Assembly: GCA_023421875.1 (NCBI GenBank)
Contig: JAEZSM010000212.1
Location: forward strand, 1 to 5,536
DNA from: Spirochaetota bacterium
GTDB taxonomy: Bacteria > Spirochaetota > Spirochaetia > Treponematales > Rectinemataceae
Reading direction: 5' to 3'
Length of the DNA stretch: 5,536 nucleotides
Shown: in pieces, positions 1 to 5,536 of the stretch
How the letters are laid out: the number at the start of each line of letters is the position of its first letter
Numbering within the stretch: the stretch's first letter is position 1
Program-made: the position numbers and the translations under genes
The notes under the pieces: model-generated
Database searches by the model: none
What the model saw: only the letters and a program-made list of their open reading frames with translations
Told to the model about the DNA's origin: nothing

Positions 1-756
1 GATATAGAGCGGGAGTGTCGTAGCCCCGGGTCCCGACACGAAAAAGGTGATAACAAAGTCTTCCAGCGAAAGCGTGACAGCCGTCAGGAAGGCCGAAGCG
101 ATGCCCGGCAGCGCCATGGGTATGATCACTCTAAAAAGGGTCTGTAGCTCCGAGGCTCCAAGGTCCCTGGCGGCCTCGACCACGCTGGGGTCGGATTCTT
201 CCAGCCTGGCGGAGACAAGAAGATAGACAAAGGGAATATTGAAGGTAGTGTGAGCTATCCATACCGTCAGCATACCGAGCCGCAGCCCTACTCCGGCAAA
301 GAAAACCAAGAGCGAAACACCCACGACGATTTCGGGAAGGATCATAGGTATGAAGCTCATGGTGGAAACATAGGCTTTGAGCTTGAAGGAGTATCGGGCC
401 GTACCCACCGCTGCCAAGGTTCCCAGCACGGTCGCCATGAGCGCGCTGGTAAAGGCTATGATCACAGAGTTCTGGAAGGCTCTCCAGAGGTCGGGCGATT
501 CGAGAAAGAGCTTTTGATACCAGACAAAGGAAAAGCCAGTCCACTCCCCTGAGCGGGATTGGTTGAAGGAGTAAATGAGCAGCACGAAGAGCGGGGCGAA
601 GAGAAAAAGTATTACCAGCCAGAAAATTACATTCGAGCTCTTGGCCTTCCTGGGTAAAAGCCTGGATGCGGTTCTCGCTCCCTTGCGCACAACCCTTCTG
701 GCATGAAACAGCGCTGCTATCCTATAGGGCTTGAACCCATGGATTTTCGAGGCCAT
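1..756 (-). CDS. potC: PotC-type ABC transporter permease (3' end beyond left edge)
   Basis: This is the second inner-membrane permease of a polyamine-type (spermidine/putrescine) ABC importer. The frame is open from ATG at 756 to base 1, giving 252 residues and no stop, so about 50 C-terminal residues are probably missing judging by E. coli PotC (264 aa). Hydrophobic segments lie near residues 43-63, 93-118, 130-156, 160-184 and 216-240. The EAA loop that docks on the ATPase is at 194-213 (EAARDLGAS...IIP). NQSR after the first membrane segment and the late SGPGATTLPLYI stretch resemble PotC. The start is supported by a GGGAGG ribosome site six bases upstream and by the potB stop sharing one base with it (TGATG). 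Oddly, residues 1-41 form a strongly basic extension before the first membrane segment, where E. coli PotC has only about ten residues. PotC family assignment is good; the substrate is inferred from family only. Confidence 0.9.
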   Translation of the reverse strand, partial: MASKIHGFKPYRIAALFHARRVVRKGARTASRLLPRKAKSSNVIFWLVILFLFAPLFVLLIYSFNQSRSGEWTGFSFVWYQKLFLESPDLWRAFQNSVIIAFTSALMATVLGTLAAVGTARYSFKLKAYVSTMSFIPMILPEIVVGVSLLVFFAGVGLRLGMLTVWIAHTTFNIPFVYLLVSARLEESDPSVVEAARDLGASELQTLFRVIIPMALPGIASAFLTAVTLSLEDFVITFFVSGPGATTLPLYI

Positions 757-1694
757 CAGGCGCCTCCCTTGCCCGAGATTTTTTTCTTTCCCTGTCCCGG
801 AGCCCGGTGAAGAAACCCGATTGTCCTGCCGTTGGGAAGACTCAAAGGATCGACATCTTTGACAACCTGTTGTTCCTTGGGCTTCTTGAAGGCGAAGAGG
901 AAGACGGCTATGGCGGTCAGCAAGGTCATGGTCATGGAAATAGCCGAGGCTAGCGGCCAGTTTCTGGTCTTGGTGAGCTGATCGGCAATTACGTTGCCCA
1001 GCATGTAGGAATCCTTGCCGCCGATCAGCAGTGGCACTGCATAGGCCCCAAAAATGGGTATGAAGGTAAAGAGCACGGCGGTGATCACCCCACCCTTGAT
1101 GTTGGGAAGCATCACCTTGGTATAGGACTGCATCCTGGTGGATCCTAAGTCCCTGGCGGCTTCCAGAAGAGTAAAATCGAATTTGTCTATGGTGGAAAAC
1201 AGCGGGAGTATTGCGTAGGGCAGATACATGTAGACCAGGACGAACACCACCGCGCCCTGGTTGTAAAGAATCTGGAAGCCCTCAGCCCTGAAGCCGAGAA
1301 AGCGCAGGGCTTGGTTGACAAAGCCCTCGTTGCCCAGGATCGATATCCATGCGTAGATGCGCACCAGGAAGTTGGTCCAGAAGGGCACGATCACCAGAAA
1401 AAGCCTCAAGGCCTGGTTTTTGGACCGGGCGATGCTGTACCCGCAGGGCAGCGCCAGAAGGATGATGATGATTGTAGCCGCAAGTGAGACCCAGAGGGTC
1501 TTGAGCGTCACTTTCAGCAGCGTCGGATTGGCTATGTCCACCCAGGCCTGGATGCTGAAGGCGGCTTCGACACCTCCGTACAAGCCTTTCTGCAAAAATG
1601 AATAGGCAACTATGATTAAAAGCGGGGCGGCGAAAAACACCGTAAGCCAGATGGCTTGGGGAGCTACATATACGGGGCCGAGATTGCGTTTCAT
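756..1694 (-). CDS. potB: PotB-type ABC transporter permease
   Basis: This is the first inner-membrane permease of the polyamine-type importer, 312 residues from the chosen start. Hydrophobic segments lie near residues 14-34, 67-88, 97-120, 147-167, 203-225 and 249-269, the usual six for this family. PFWTNFLVRIYAW (104-116) is a strong PotB-family signature, and the EAA loop is at 178-197 (EAARDLGST...MLP). The frame is open further upstream to 1760, but those 22 extra codons lie inside potA. ATG at 1694 overlaps the potA stop as ATGA, the usual arrangement for coupled translation, so I chose it. The C-terminus is unusual: about 42 residues (270-312), lysine-rich and ending GKKKISGKGGA, follow the last membrane segment, making the protein longer than E. 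coli PotB (about 275-285). The tail is cytoplasmic by inference. Transported substrate is not shown by the sequence. Confidence 0.92.
   Translation of the reverse strand: MKRNLGPVYVAPQAIWLTVFFAAPLLIIVAYSFLQKGLYGGVEAAFSIQAWVDIANPTLLKVTLKTLWVSLAATIIIILLALPCGYSIARSKNQALRLFLVIVPFWTNFLVRIYAWISILGNEGFVNQALRFLGFRAEGFQILYNQGAVVFVLVYMYLPYAILPLFSTIDKFDFTLLEAARDLGSTRMQSYTKVMLPNIKGGVITAVLFTFIPIFGAYAVPLLIGGKDSYMLGNVIADQLTKTRNWPLASAISMTMTLLTAIAVFLFAFKKPKEQQVVKDVDPLSLPNGRTIGFLHRAPGQGKKKISGKGGA
763..768 (-). promoter_or_regulatory. potC ribosome binding site inside the end of potB
   Basis: On the minus strand GGGAGG lies six bases before the potC ATG at 756, within the last codons of potB. It fixes the potC start at 756 and so supports the long basic N-terminus of PotC as really translated. 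Confidence 0.75.
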
Positions 1695-2794
1695 CCCGGG
1701 CTCTTTTCCACGATAACCAGATCGCGGGCACTGAAAGAAAGGTAGACCTCGTCCTTCCACTCGATATCGGGAATTCCCTCAGACCAGTTGGCGTGCTGCC
1801 TAAAGGTGCTAAGCCTGCCGCCGCCCTCCACCCGGACTATGTACTTGGTTTGAAAGCCCGAGTAAACCGGCTCTTCGACAATGCCCTTTACCACGTTGAG
1901 CTCCTCTCCCGAGGGCTCGTCGTTGGAAATGCGTATTTTTTCCGGCCTGATGGTGACCACGATCGTATCGCCCACCTCCACCGGCGTTTCATCGTCCACC
2001 AGAAGCCTTCCGAAACTGTCGATATCGATGACATTGAGATTACCGTTCCTGGAAAGGACCCTACCCTTGAAGATATTCGTCTCCCCGATAAACCGCGCAA
2101 CAAATTCGGTGGCCGGGTTTTCGTAGATCTGCTGGGGAGAGCCCACCTGCAGCACGACTCCGGCGTTCATCACCGCTATCCTGTCGGACACCGACAGGGC
2201 TTCCTGCTGGTCGTGGGTGACATAGATAAAGGTGATTCCCACCTTGTCGTGAATGGAGTCGAGCTCCATGAGCATGTGCTGCCTGAGCTTGGCGTCCAGG
2301 GCGGAAAGGGGTTCATCCAAGAGGAGCACCGAAGGCTCGTTGATGAGCGCCCGGGCTATGGCCACCCGCTGCTTTTGTCCCCCCGAAAGCTGGCTGGGCT
2401 TTTTTTCCGCGTGTCCCTCCAGCTGTACCAAGGAAAGGTGCTTCATCACCAGCTCTTTTACGAGTCTGGCGGGAGTTTTCTTGATTCGCAGCGGAAAGGC
2501 TACATTCTCGAAAACCGTCAGGTGCGGAAAGAGGGCGTAGCTCTGAAAAACCGTATTGCAGTGCCGCTTGTCGGGGCTCAAGCCGGACACATCGCTGCCG
2601 TCTATGAGTATCACTCCGGAATCCGGATCCTCGAATCCGGCGATGGCGCGCAGCAAGGTGGTTTTACCGCAGCCCGAGGGGCCTAGGAGCGAGTAAAATT
2701 CGCCTTTTTTGATTTCAAGACTGACATCCTTCAGCGCGGTAAAGTTGCCGAAGGACTTGGATACGTTCGAAACGGTAACATCGGATCCTTTCAC
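1691..2794 (-). CDS. potA: PotA-type ABC transporter ATP-binding protein
   Basis: This is the cytoplasmic ATPase that powers the PotB/PotC permease pair; 367 residues, close to E. coli PotA (378). All nucleotide-binding motifs are visible: Walker A GPSGCGKT (38-45), Q-loop Gln84, signature LSGGQ (136-140), Walker B LLLDE (157-161), D-loop SALD (164-167) and switch His194 in THDQQEA. A C-terminal TOBE-type regulatory domain occupies about 240-362 and includes RPEKI (283-287). The start is GTG at 2794. AAAGGAG at 2805-2811 sits ten bases upstream, a slightly long spacing, and no better in-frame start is evident. It is the first gene of the potABC operon, preceded by a sigma-70-like promoter, and its stop overlaps the potB start by four bases. 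The family is certain. Polyamine specificity is the most likely reading, but related importers for other cationic compounds use near-identical ATPases. Confidence 0.95.
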   Translation of the reverse strand: MKGSDVTVSNVSKSFGNFTALKDVSLEIKKGEFYSLLGPSGCGKTTLLRAIAGFEDPDSGVILIDGSDVSGLSPDKRHCNTVFQSYALFPHLTVFENVAFPLRIKKTPARLVKELVMKHLSLVQLEGHAEKKPSQLSGGQKQRVAIARALINEPSVLLLDEPLSALDAKLRQHMLMELDSIHDKVGITFIYVTHDQQEALSVSDRIAVMNAGVVLQVGSPQQIYENPATEFVARFIGETNIFKGRVLSRNGNLNVIDIDSFGRLLVDDETPVEVGDTIVVTIRPEKIRISNDEPSGEELNVVKGIVEEPVYSGFQTKYIVRVEGGGRLSTFRQHANWSEGIPDIEWKDEVYLSFSARDLVIVEKSPG

Positions 2795-2833
2795 CGCTTG
2801 ACGTCTCCTTTCACGTGTATTTATTCACAGCAA

Positions 2834-2862
2834 GGTATAGTGTCAGAGCCCCGTAAGGTCAA
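2834..2862 (-). promoter_or_regulatory. sigma-70-type promoter of the potABC operon
   Basis: Reading the minus strand, TTGACC (2862-2857) and TATACC (2839-2834) are separated by exactly 17 bases. They match the -35 consensus at five and the -10 consensus at four of six positions. The predicted transcription start is near 2827, leaving a leader of about 30 bases that carries AAAGGAG before the potA GTG. It lies just after the ftcd terminator, so potABC appears to be independently transcribed. Confidence 0.65.
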
Positions 2863-2867
2863 TACGG
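2851..2867. repeat. short inverted repeat over the pot -35 box (candidate operator)
   Basis: CCGTA (2851-2855) and TACGG (2863-2867) are perfect inverted arms around a seven-base centre that holds the TTGACC -35 hexamer. A dyad in this position could be a repressor site. The arms are only five bases long, so a chance origin is quite possible and no regulator family is recognised. Confidence 0.3.
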
Positions 2868-2884
2868 AATGATCGTCAATCGGG

Positions 2885-2907
2885 AAAAAACTTGGCTAAA
2901 AGCCAAG
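2885..2907 (-). terminator. rho-independent terminator at the end of ftcd, containing its stop codon
   Basis: On the minus strand a perfect 7-bp stem CTTGGCT/AGCCAAG (2907-2901 with 2897-2891) closes a TTT loop and is followed at once by six T (2890-2885). The first arm is the last codons of ftcd, and the stop TAG (2898-2896) spans loop and second arm. The plus strand also reads the stem, then AG and six T (2910-2915), so it could work in both directions, although no plus-strand gene enters it here. Confidence 0.88.
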
Positions 2908-4575
2908 AGTTTTTTGCAGAAGGCTGCGGTACGTTTTCTCGCAGGCCGACAGCCGCGCCGAAAGAGTATCGATATCCCTTTGCGCTGCAACCACAAAGCC
3001 CTTGTCCTCGATTCCTCCGAGGTTAATTTTAACGTTCAGCAGGGCACCCTCCATGCCGGCCTTGGCGGCTAAAAAACCTACAGCCGCATCGGTAGCCGAG
3101 CTCGCCCTGCCCTGTTCCAGCGCCAGCAGGCAAAGTTCCATGGCTCTAAGGCAAGCCTGGGCGCTGCCCAGGGGGACAAGGGCTGCCTGTTTAGTGGCTT
3201 CCTGGATAGCCGCCCTTCTTTTCTCTCTTTCCTCCGGCTTGTCTTTGGGCAGGCGAAGGGCTTTTAGAATATCGTTAAATGCATCGCTGTCTTCGTCGGC
3301 GCGGCTCAGCAGTTCGGTCTTTCTGCCCTGGGCTTCCATGGCTATTGACTCCAGGGCAGCGGTCCGCTCCTCGAAGCCTTTTTTCCCAATGCTGAGATTG
3401 GCCACCATAGCGGCCAGGGCAGCGCCCAGGGCTCCCATGCAAGCAGAGGCAGTGCCCCCCCCTGGAGCCGGGCTGGGAGACGACAGTTCGTCGGCAAACG
3501 CGGAAACAGAGTTGTCCATAAGGCGCTTTCTTCCTCTGTACGCCCATTCGATTATTTTTTTGTCAAGATCGAAGTCGCCTTGGGAATCCAAACCCATGGA
3601 CCTGACTGCCGTCCTGGCCAGATCCCGGTCGGGCAGCCCGGGACTGGACTTCTCCTTGCGCTGGAAGTAGCGGCCGCTCTCCACCAGCGCCGCCGCCGGA
3701 GCCAGTCCTACCAACTCCGATCCACTCACCGAATACCCCAGGCGCTCGGCTTCCTGAACGACCGCTTCGTATGCGGTCCAAAGCGGCGTGATCTTGTAAT
3801 CCAGAATATTCATCGATACCTGGGCGCAATGCAGATTTTGCACATGCCAGCCGATGGCGCGCACAGCCTTGAGTCTGCCCGGAACTCGCTTAGTCCCTCC
3901 GGTCGCATCGAGGACAGGGCTTCCATCGGAATTTTTCAGTATTTTTCCGCTTTCCCGCAGTTCCAGGGCTATCGTCTTGGCGACGCTGACATCTTCGGTA
4001 TTGAGATTGACATTGAAGGCAAGGAGTATTTCCCTCGCCCCGGTCACCGTGGCGCCCCAGCGGGGATCGAAGCGCGCGGGGCCGAAGTCGGGTAGCCATT
4101 CGGGGTCGGTGAGTTTAGCCGCCAAGCCTTCGTATTCCCCGGAGCGGATCTGGGCGAGGCTGCGCCGCGAGGGCTTGGCGGCGGCTTCCTCATAGAGATA
4201 CACCGGTACTCCGAGCTCGAGCGCCAGCCGGCGGCCGAAATCCCGGGCCAGCTGTGCGCATTCGGCCATGCTGATGCCTGATACAGGGATGAAGGGGCAG
4301 ACATCCAGGGCACCCATGCGTGGATGCGAACCTTTGTGGGCTTCCATATTGATCAAGGCTCTAGCGGTTCGGGCAGCCGCCAAGGCTGCCTCGACCACGG
4401 CAGGGGGCTTGCCTGCAAAGGTGTAGACGGTCCTGTTCGTGTCGGTCCCGGTATCCACGTCCAGCAGGGCTGCTCCCCGAACCGAGGTTATGGCCTCGGC
4501 TATAGCTTGAATCGTGTGTTGGTTTCTTCCCTCCGAAAAATTCGGCACGCATTCCACGACCGCATTTTCGAGCAT
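2896..4575 (-). CDS. ftcd: bifunctional glutamate formimidoyltransferase / formimidoyltetrahydrofolate cyclodeaminase
   Basis: This cytoplasmic enzyme of histidine breakdown moves the formimino group of N-formimino-L-glutamate to tetrahydrofolate, then releases ammonia to give 5,10-methenyl-tetrahydrofolate. It has 559 residues, near the mammalian FTCD length (541). The transferase half (about 1-330) opens with VVECVPNFSEGRN and has SHPRMGALDVCPFIPV (83-98); His84 aligns with the catalytic His82 of mammalian FTCD. AFNVNLNT (186-193) and PGRLKAVRAIGW (232-243) follow. About 12 more residues than in the mammalian enzyme lie before the latter motif. The cyclodeaminase half (about 350-559) carries APGGGTASACMGALGAALAAM (about 370-390) and a DSDAF motif (429-433). 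The start is ATG 4575 with AGGGGGA seven bases upstream. It lies 77 bases after mobA, likely on the same transcript, and ends in its own terminator. A role with formiminoglycine in purine fermentation is a less likely alternative. Confidence 0.95.
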   Translation of the reverse strand: MLENAVVECVPNFSEGRNQHTIQAIAEAITSVRGAALLDVDTGTDTNRTVYTFAGKPPAVVEAALAAARTARALINMEAHKGSHPRMGALDVCPFIPVSGISMAECAQLARDFGRRLALELGVPVYLYEEAAAKPSRRSLAQIRSGEYEGLAAKLTDPEWLPDFGPARFDPRWGATVTGAREILLAFNVNLNTEDVSVAKTIALELRESGKILKNSDGSPVLDATGGTKRVPGRLKAVRAIGWHVQNLHCAQVSMNILDYKITPLWTAYEAVVQEAERLGYSVSGSELVGLAPAAALVESGRYFQRKEKSSPGLPDRDLARTAVRSMGLDSQGDFDLDKKIIEWAYRGRKRLMDNSVSAFADELSSPSPAPGGGTASACMGALGAALAAMVANLSIGKKGFEERTAALESIAMEAQGRKTELLSRADEDSDAFNDILKALRLPKDKPEEREKRRAAIQEATKQAALVPLGSAQACLRAMELCLLALEQGRASSATDAAVGFLAAKAGMEGALLNVKINLGGIEDKGFVVAAQRDIDTLSARLSACEKTYRSLLQKTLGF

Positions 4576-4604
4576 AAAGACATCCCCCTACTAAGAACCT
4601 AACG

Positions 4605-4621
4605 TCGCCGAAAAGCGGCGA
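4605..4621. other. small hairpin between mobA and ftcd
   Basis: TCGCCG (4605-4610) and CGGCGA (4616-4621) form a GC-rich 6-bp stem with a five-base loop. It lies about 30 bases before the ftcd start in transcript direction. No T run follows on either strand, so it is not a classical terminator. It might be a transcript-processing or stabilising structure, or a weak attenuator between the two genes. Confidence 0.45.
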
Positions 4622-4652
4622 TACACAAAGCAGCCTTGATTATGCACTGAAT

Positions 4653-5306
4653 TCAGCCAGCATCACAGCGCTTTTCCGGTTTGGCCTCCCGAAACTCCCG
4701 GAGCGCCGTCTGATCGTTAATGCTCTTAAAAAGGCTCCAGTCGGGACTGAAGCGCCGCGCTTCAGCCTCGGATACTACCCTGTGGGGCAGATCCTCCAGA
4801 AGCCGGGAAAACGAAAGCTTTTTCCCCACGGCCCCCGCACAGTCCATTTTTCGCTCCAATTCAGGTACCAGCCGCCGGGAGTAAAGCCCTTGAAAGGGTT
4901 CGATATAGGAACCTTTTTGGGCGAGAACGGCCAGAAAAGCTTCTGGCCCGTCATTGAGAGGTTCCTCTACTAGGCTCATAAGGTGATAGAACCACTGCTT
5001 GTCGAAACAGGGCATGTCGCAGGCTAACAAGTACACCCAGGATGTAGCAGCGTTGGAGAGTGCGGCATGCAGTCCCGAGAGGGGGCCAAACCCGGGGACC
5101 AGATCGCGGATGAAGCGCAGCGCGAGATCTTGGTAGATATCGTGCCGAGGACCGATTAGATAGACGGGCAGGCCAAGGCTGAGAGCGTTCATAGCGACTA
5201 TCCTCCCCAGGGGTATTCCATCAAGCGGCGCGGCCTGCTTATCCGATCCGCCGAAGCGGCTGCCCATTCCGCCGGCAAGAATTGCCAGGCTACAATCTAG
5301 AACCAC
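4653..5306 (-). CDS. mobA: molybdenum cofactor guanylyltransferase (MobA family)
   Basis: MobA transfers GMP from GTP to molybdenum-bound molybdopterin, making the guanine dinucleotide cofactor in the cytoplasm. The protein has 217 residues from the chosen start (E. coli MobA 194). LAILAGGMGSRFGGSDK (7-23) is the nucleotide-binding loop, with Lys23 at the GGxDK position. GPLSGLHAAL (74-83) and ACDMP (95-99) follow; Asp97 matches the magnesium-binding Asp101 of E. coli. FKSIND (193-198) matches the FxNINTPEDL end motif. The frame continues upstream to a TTG at 5327, but AAAGGAG at 5312-5318 lies five bases before GTG 5306, so I take GTG 5306. The GGxDK form favours MobA over the cytidylyltransferase MocA, but a related nucleotidyltransferase cannot be excluded. 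No other cofactor or molybdoenzyme gene is visible in the window. Confidence 0.85.
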   Translation of the reverse strand: MVLDCSLAILAGGMGSRFGGSDKQAAPLDGIPLGRIVAMNALSLGLPVYLIGPRHDIYQDLALRFIRDLVPGFGPLSGLHAALSNAATSWVYLLACDMPCFDKQWFYHLMSLVEEPLNDGPEAFLAVLAQKGSYIEPFQGLYSRRLVPELERKMDCAGAVGKKLSFSRLLEDLPHRVVSEAEARRFSPDWSLFKSINDQTALREFREAKPEKRCDAG

Positions 5307-5311
5307 CGATG

Positions 5312-5318
5312 CTCCTTT
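5312..5318 (-). promoter_or_regulatory. ribosome binding site that sets the mobA start
   Basis: AAAGGAG on the minus strand is five bases before GTG 5306, an ideal spacing. A start at the upstream in-frame TTG (5327) would place this motif inside the coding sequence and leave the start with no obvious ribosome site. A start at 5306 also gives the short N-terminus usual for MobA. Confidence 0.75.
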
Positions 5319-5400
5319 AATCCACAAGCCTACAGCAATTCATACGGTAGCAGACCAGCCGCTCTTGCGCCATGCCCGGCGGAAGGTTTAGGGTGGGTCC

Positions 5401-5536
5401 ATGCTGACTGAGCTCTTGAGCGCCGCAGATTGGAACAGCCCTCCCGAGGAGATGGAATTCCAATGCAGTTACCAGGACCTGCTTGAAAGCTTGTCCAGCG
5501 ACTGTGCCAGTCTAGGCGACAGCAGGGAAACCCAAG
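5401..5536 (+). CDS. unidentified protein, N-terminal fragment, divergent from mobA
   Basis: An open frame begins at ATG 5401 and runs off the right edge after 45 codons. A TAG lies in frame at 5389-5391, so the start cannot be further upstream by ATG or GTG. The AGGGTGG stretch (5390-5396) four bases before the ATG is a modest ribosome site. The visible peptide starts MLTELLSAADW, is acidic (many Glu/Asp) with two cysteines, and looks soluble with no signal peptide. Third codon positions are clearly GC-rich (roughly two thirds by eye), like the neighbouring genes, whereas the open frame on the opposite strand is not. I do not recognise the family. Divergence from mobA allows, but does not show, a link to molybdoenzyme maturation. 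Confidence 0.55.
   Translation, partial: MLTELLSAADWNSPPEEMEFQCSYQDLLESLSSDCASLGDSRETQ

Noticed and set aside
1695..1760. Upstream extension of potB starting at 1760.
   Set aside because: It would place 22 codons inside potA, while ATG 1694 gives a standard ATGA overlap and the usual PotB N-terminus.
1793..2686. Long plus-strand open frame of 297 codons opposite potA.
   Set aside because: It lies wholly antisense to a complete PotA with every ABC motif intact, and its translation shows no recognisable domain; it is a shadow of the GC-biased codons.
3002..3670. Plus-strand open frame of 222 codons opposite the cyclodeaminase half of ftcd.
   Set aside because: It is antisense to a well-conserved enzyme, and the Ser/Ala/Arg-rich low-complexity translation is typical of an antisense shadow.
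4639..4644. CATAAT on the minus strand as a -10 box for a separate ftcd promoter.
   Set aside because: The best -35 candidate matches only about three of six bases, so the hit is too weak to list as a promoter.
4647..4656. Ten-base perfect palindrome CTGAATTCAG over the mobA stop codon.
   Set aside because: Palindromes of this length occur by chance in several kilobases, and nothing around it suggests an operator or attachment site.
5334..5536. Open reading frame of about 68 codons on the minus strand entering from the right edge and ending at a TAG just before mobA.
   Set aside because: Its third codon positions are not GC-rich, its translation is heavy in Trp, Ser, Arg and Pro with no motif, and it lies antisense to the better-supported plus-strand frame at 5401.
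1..5536. Possible mobile element, CRISPR array, tRNA or other RNA gene.
   Set aside because: No transposase or integrase motifs, no terminal or spaced direct repeats and no tRNA-like folds were seen; almost every base is in or between recognisable metabolic genes.

Overview
The window is a compact, gene-dense bacterial segment with GC content of roughly 55% by eye (not computed). Five protein genes read on the minus strand and one partial gene starts on the plus strand at the right edge. I see no mobile element, RNA gene, CRISPR array or long non-coding stretch; the largest gap between genes is about 100 bases. The host cannot be fixed from sequence alone. The fused formiminotransferase-cyclodeaminase beside a PotABC importer is compatible with several anaerobic or fermentative lineages. 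I lean weakly toward a spirochaete, but this is a guess.

Layout in the direction of minus-strand transcription (right to left). mobA (molybdopterin guanylyltransferase, 5306-4653) is followed after 77 bases by a bifunctional ftcd gene (4575-2896). A strong intrinsic terminator is built around the ftcd stop codon. A short intergenic region (2895-2795) then carries a good sigma-70-type promoter with a 17-base spacer. This promoter drives potA (2794-1691), potB (1694-756) and potC (756 to the left edge, incomplete). The three pot genes are linked by a 4-base ATGA overlap and a 1-base TGATG overlap, so they are almost certainly one translationally coupled operon. The substrate-binding protein gene (potD) is not in the window and may lie beyond the left edge.

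Functionally, PotA (ATPase) with PotB and PotC (two permeases) forms the membrane part of a polyamine-type ABC importer. FTCD channels formimino groups from formiminoglutamate, or possibly a related formimino compound, into the tetrahydrofolate pool. MobA finishes the molybdenum cofactor for molybdoenzymes. At right, a divergent reading frame with no recognisable family begins 94 bases from the mobA start.

The window is mostly ordinary metabolism and transport, and I found no convincing new system. The features most worth a second look are the terminator that contains the ftcd stop codon, the inverted repeat over the pot promoter -35 box, the strongly basic extra N-terminus of PotC, and the unidentified divergent gene.
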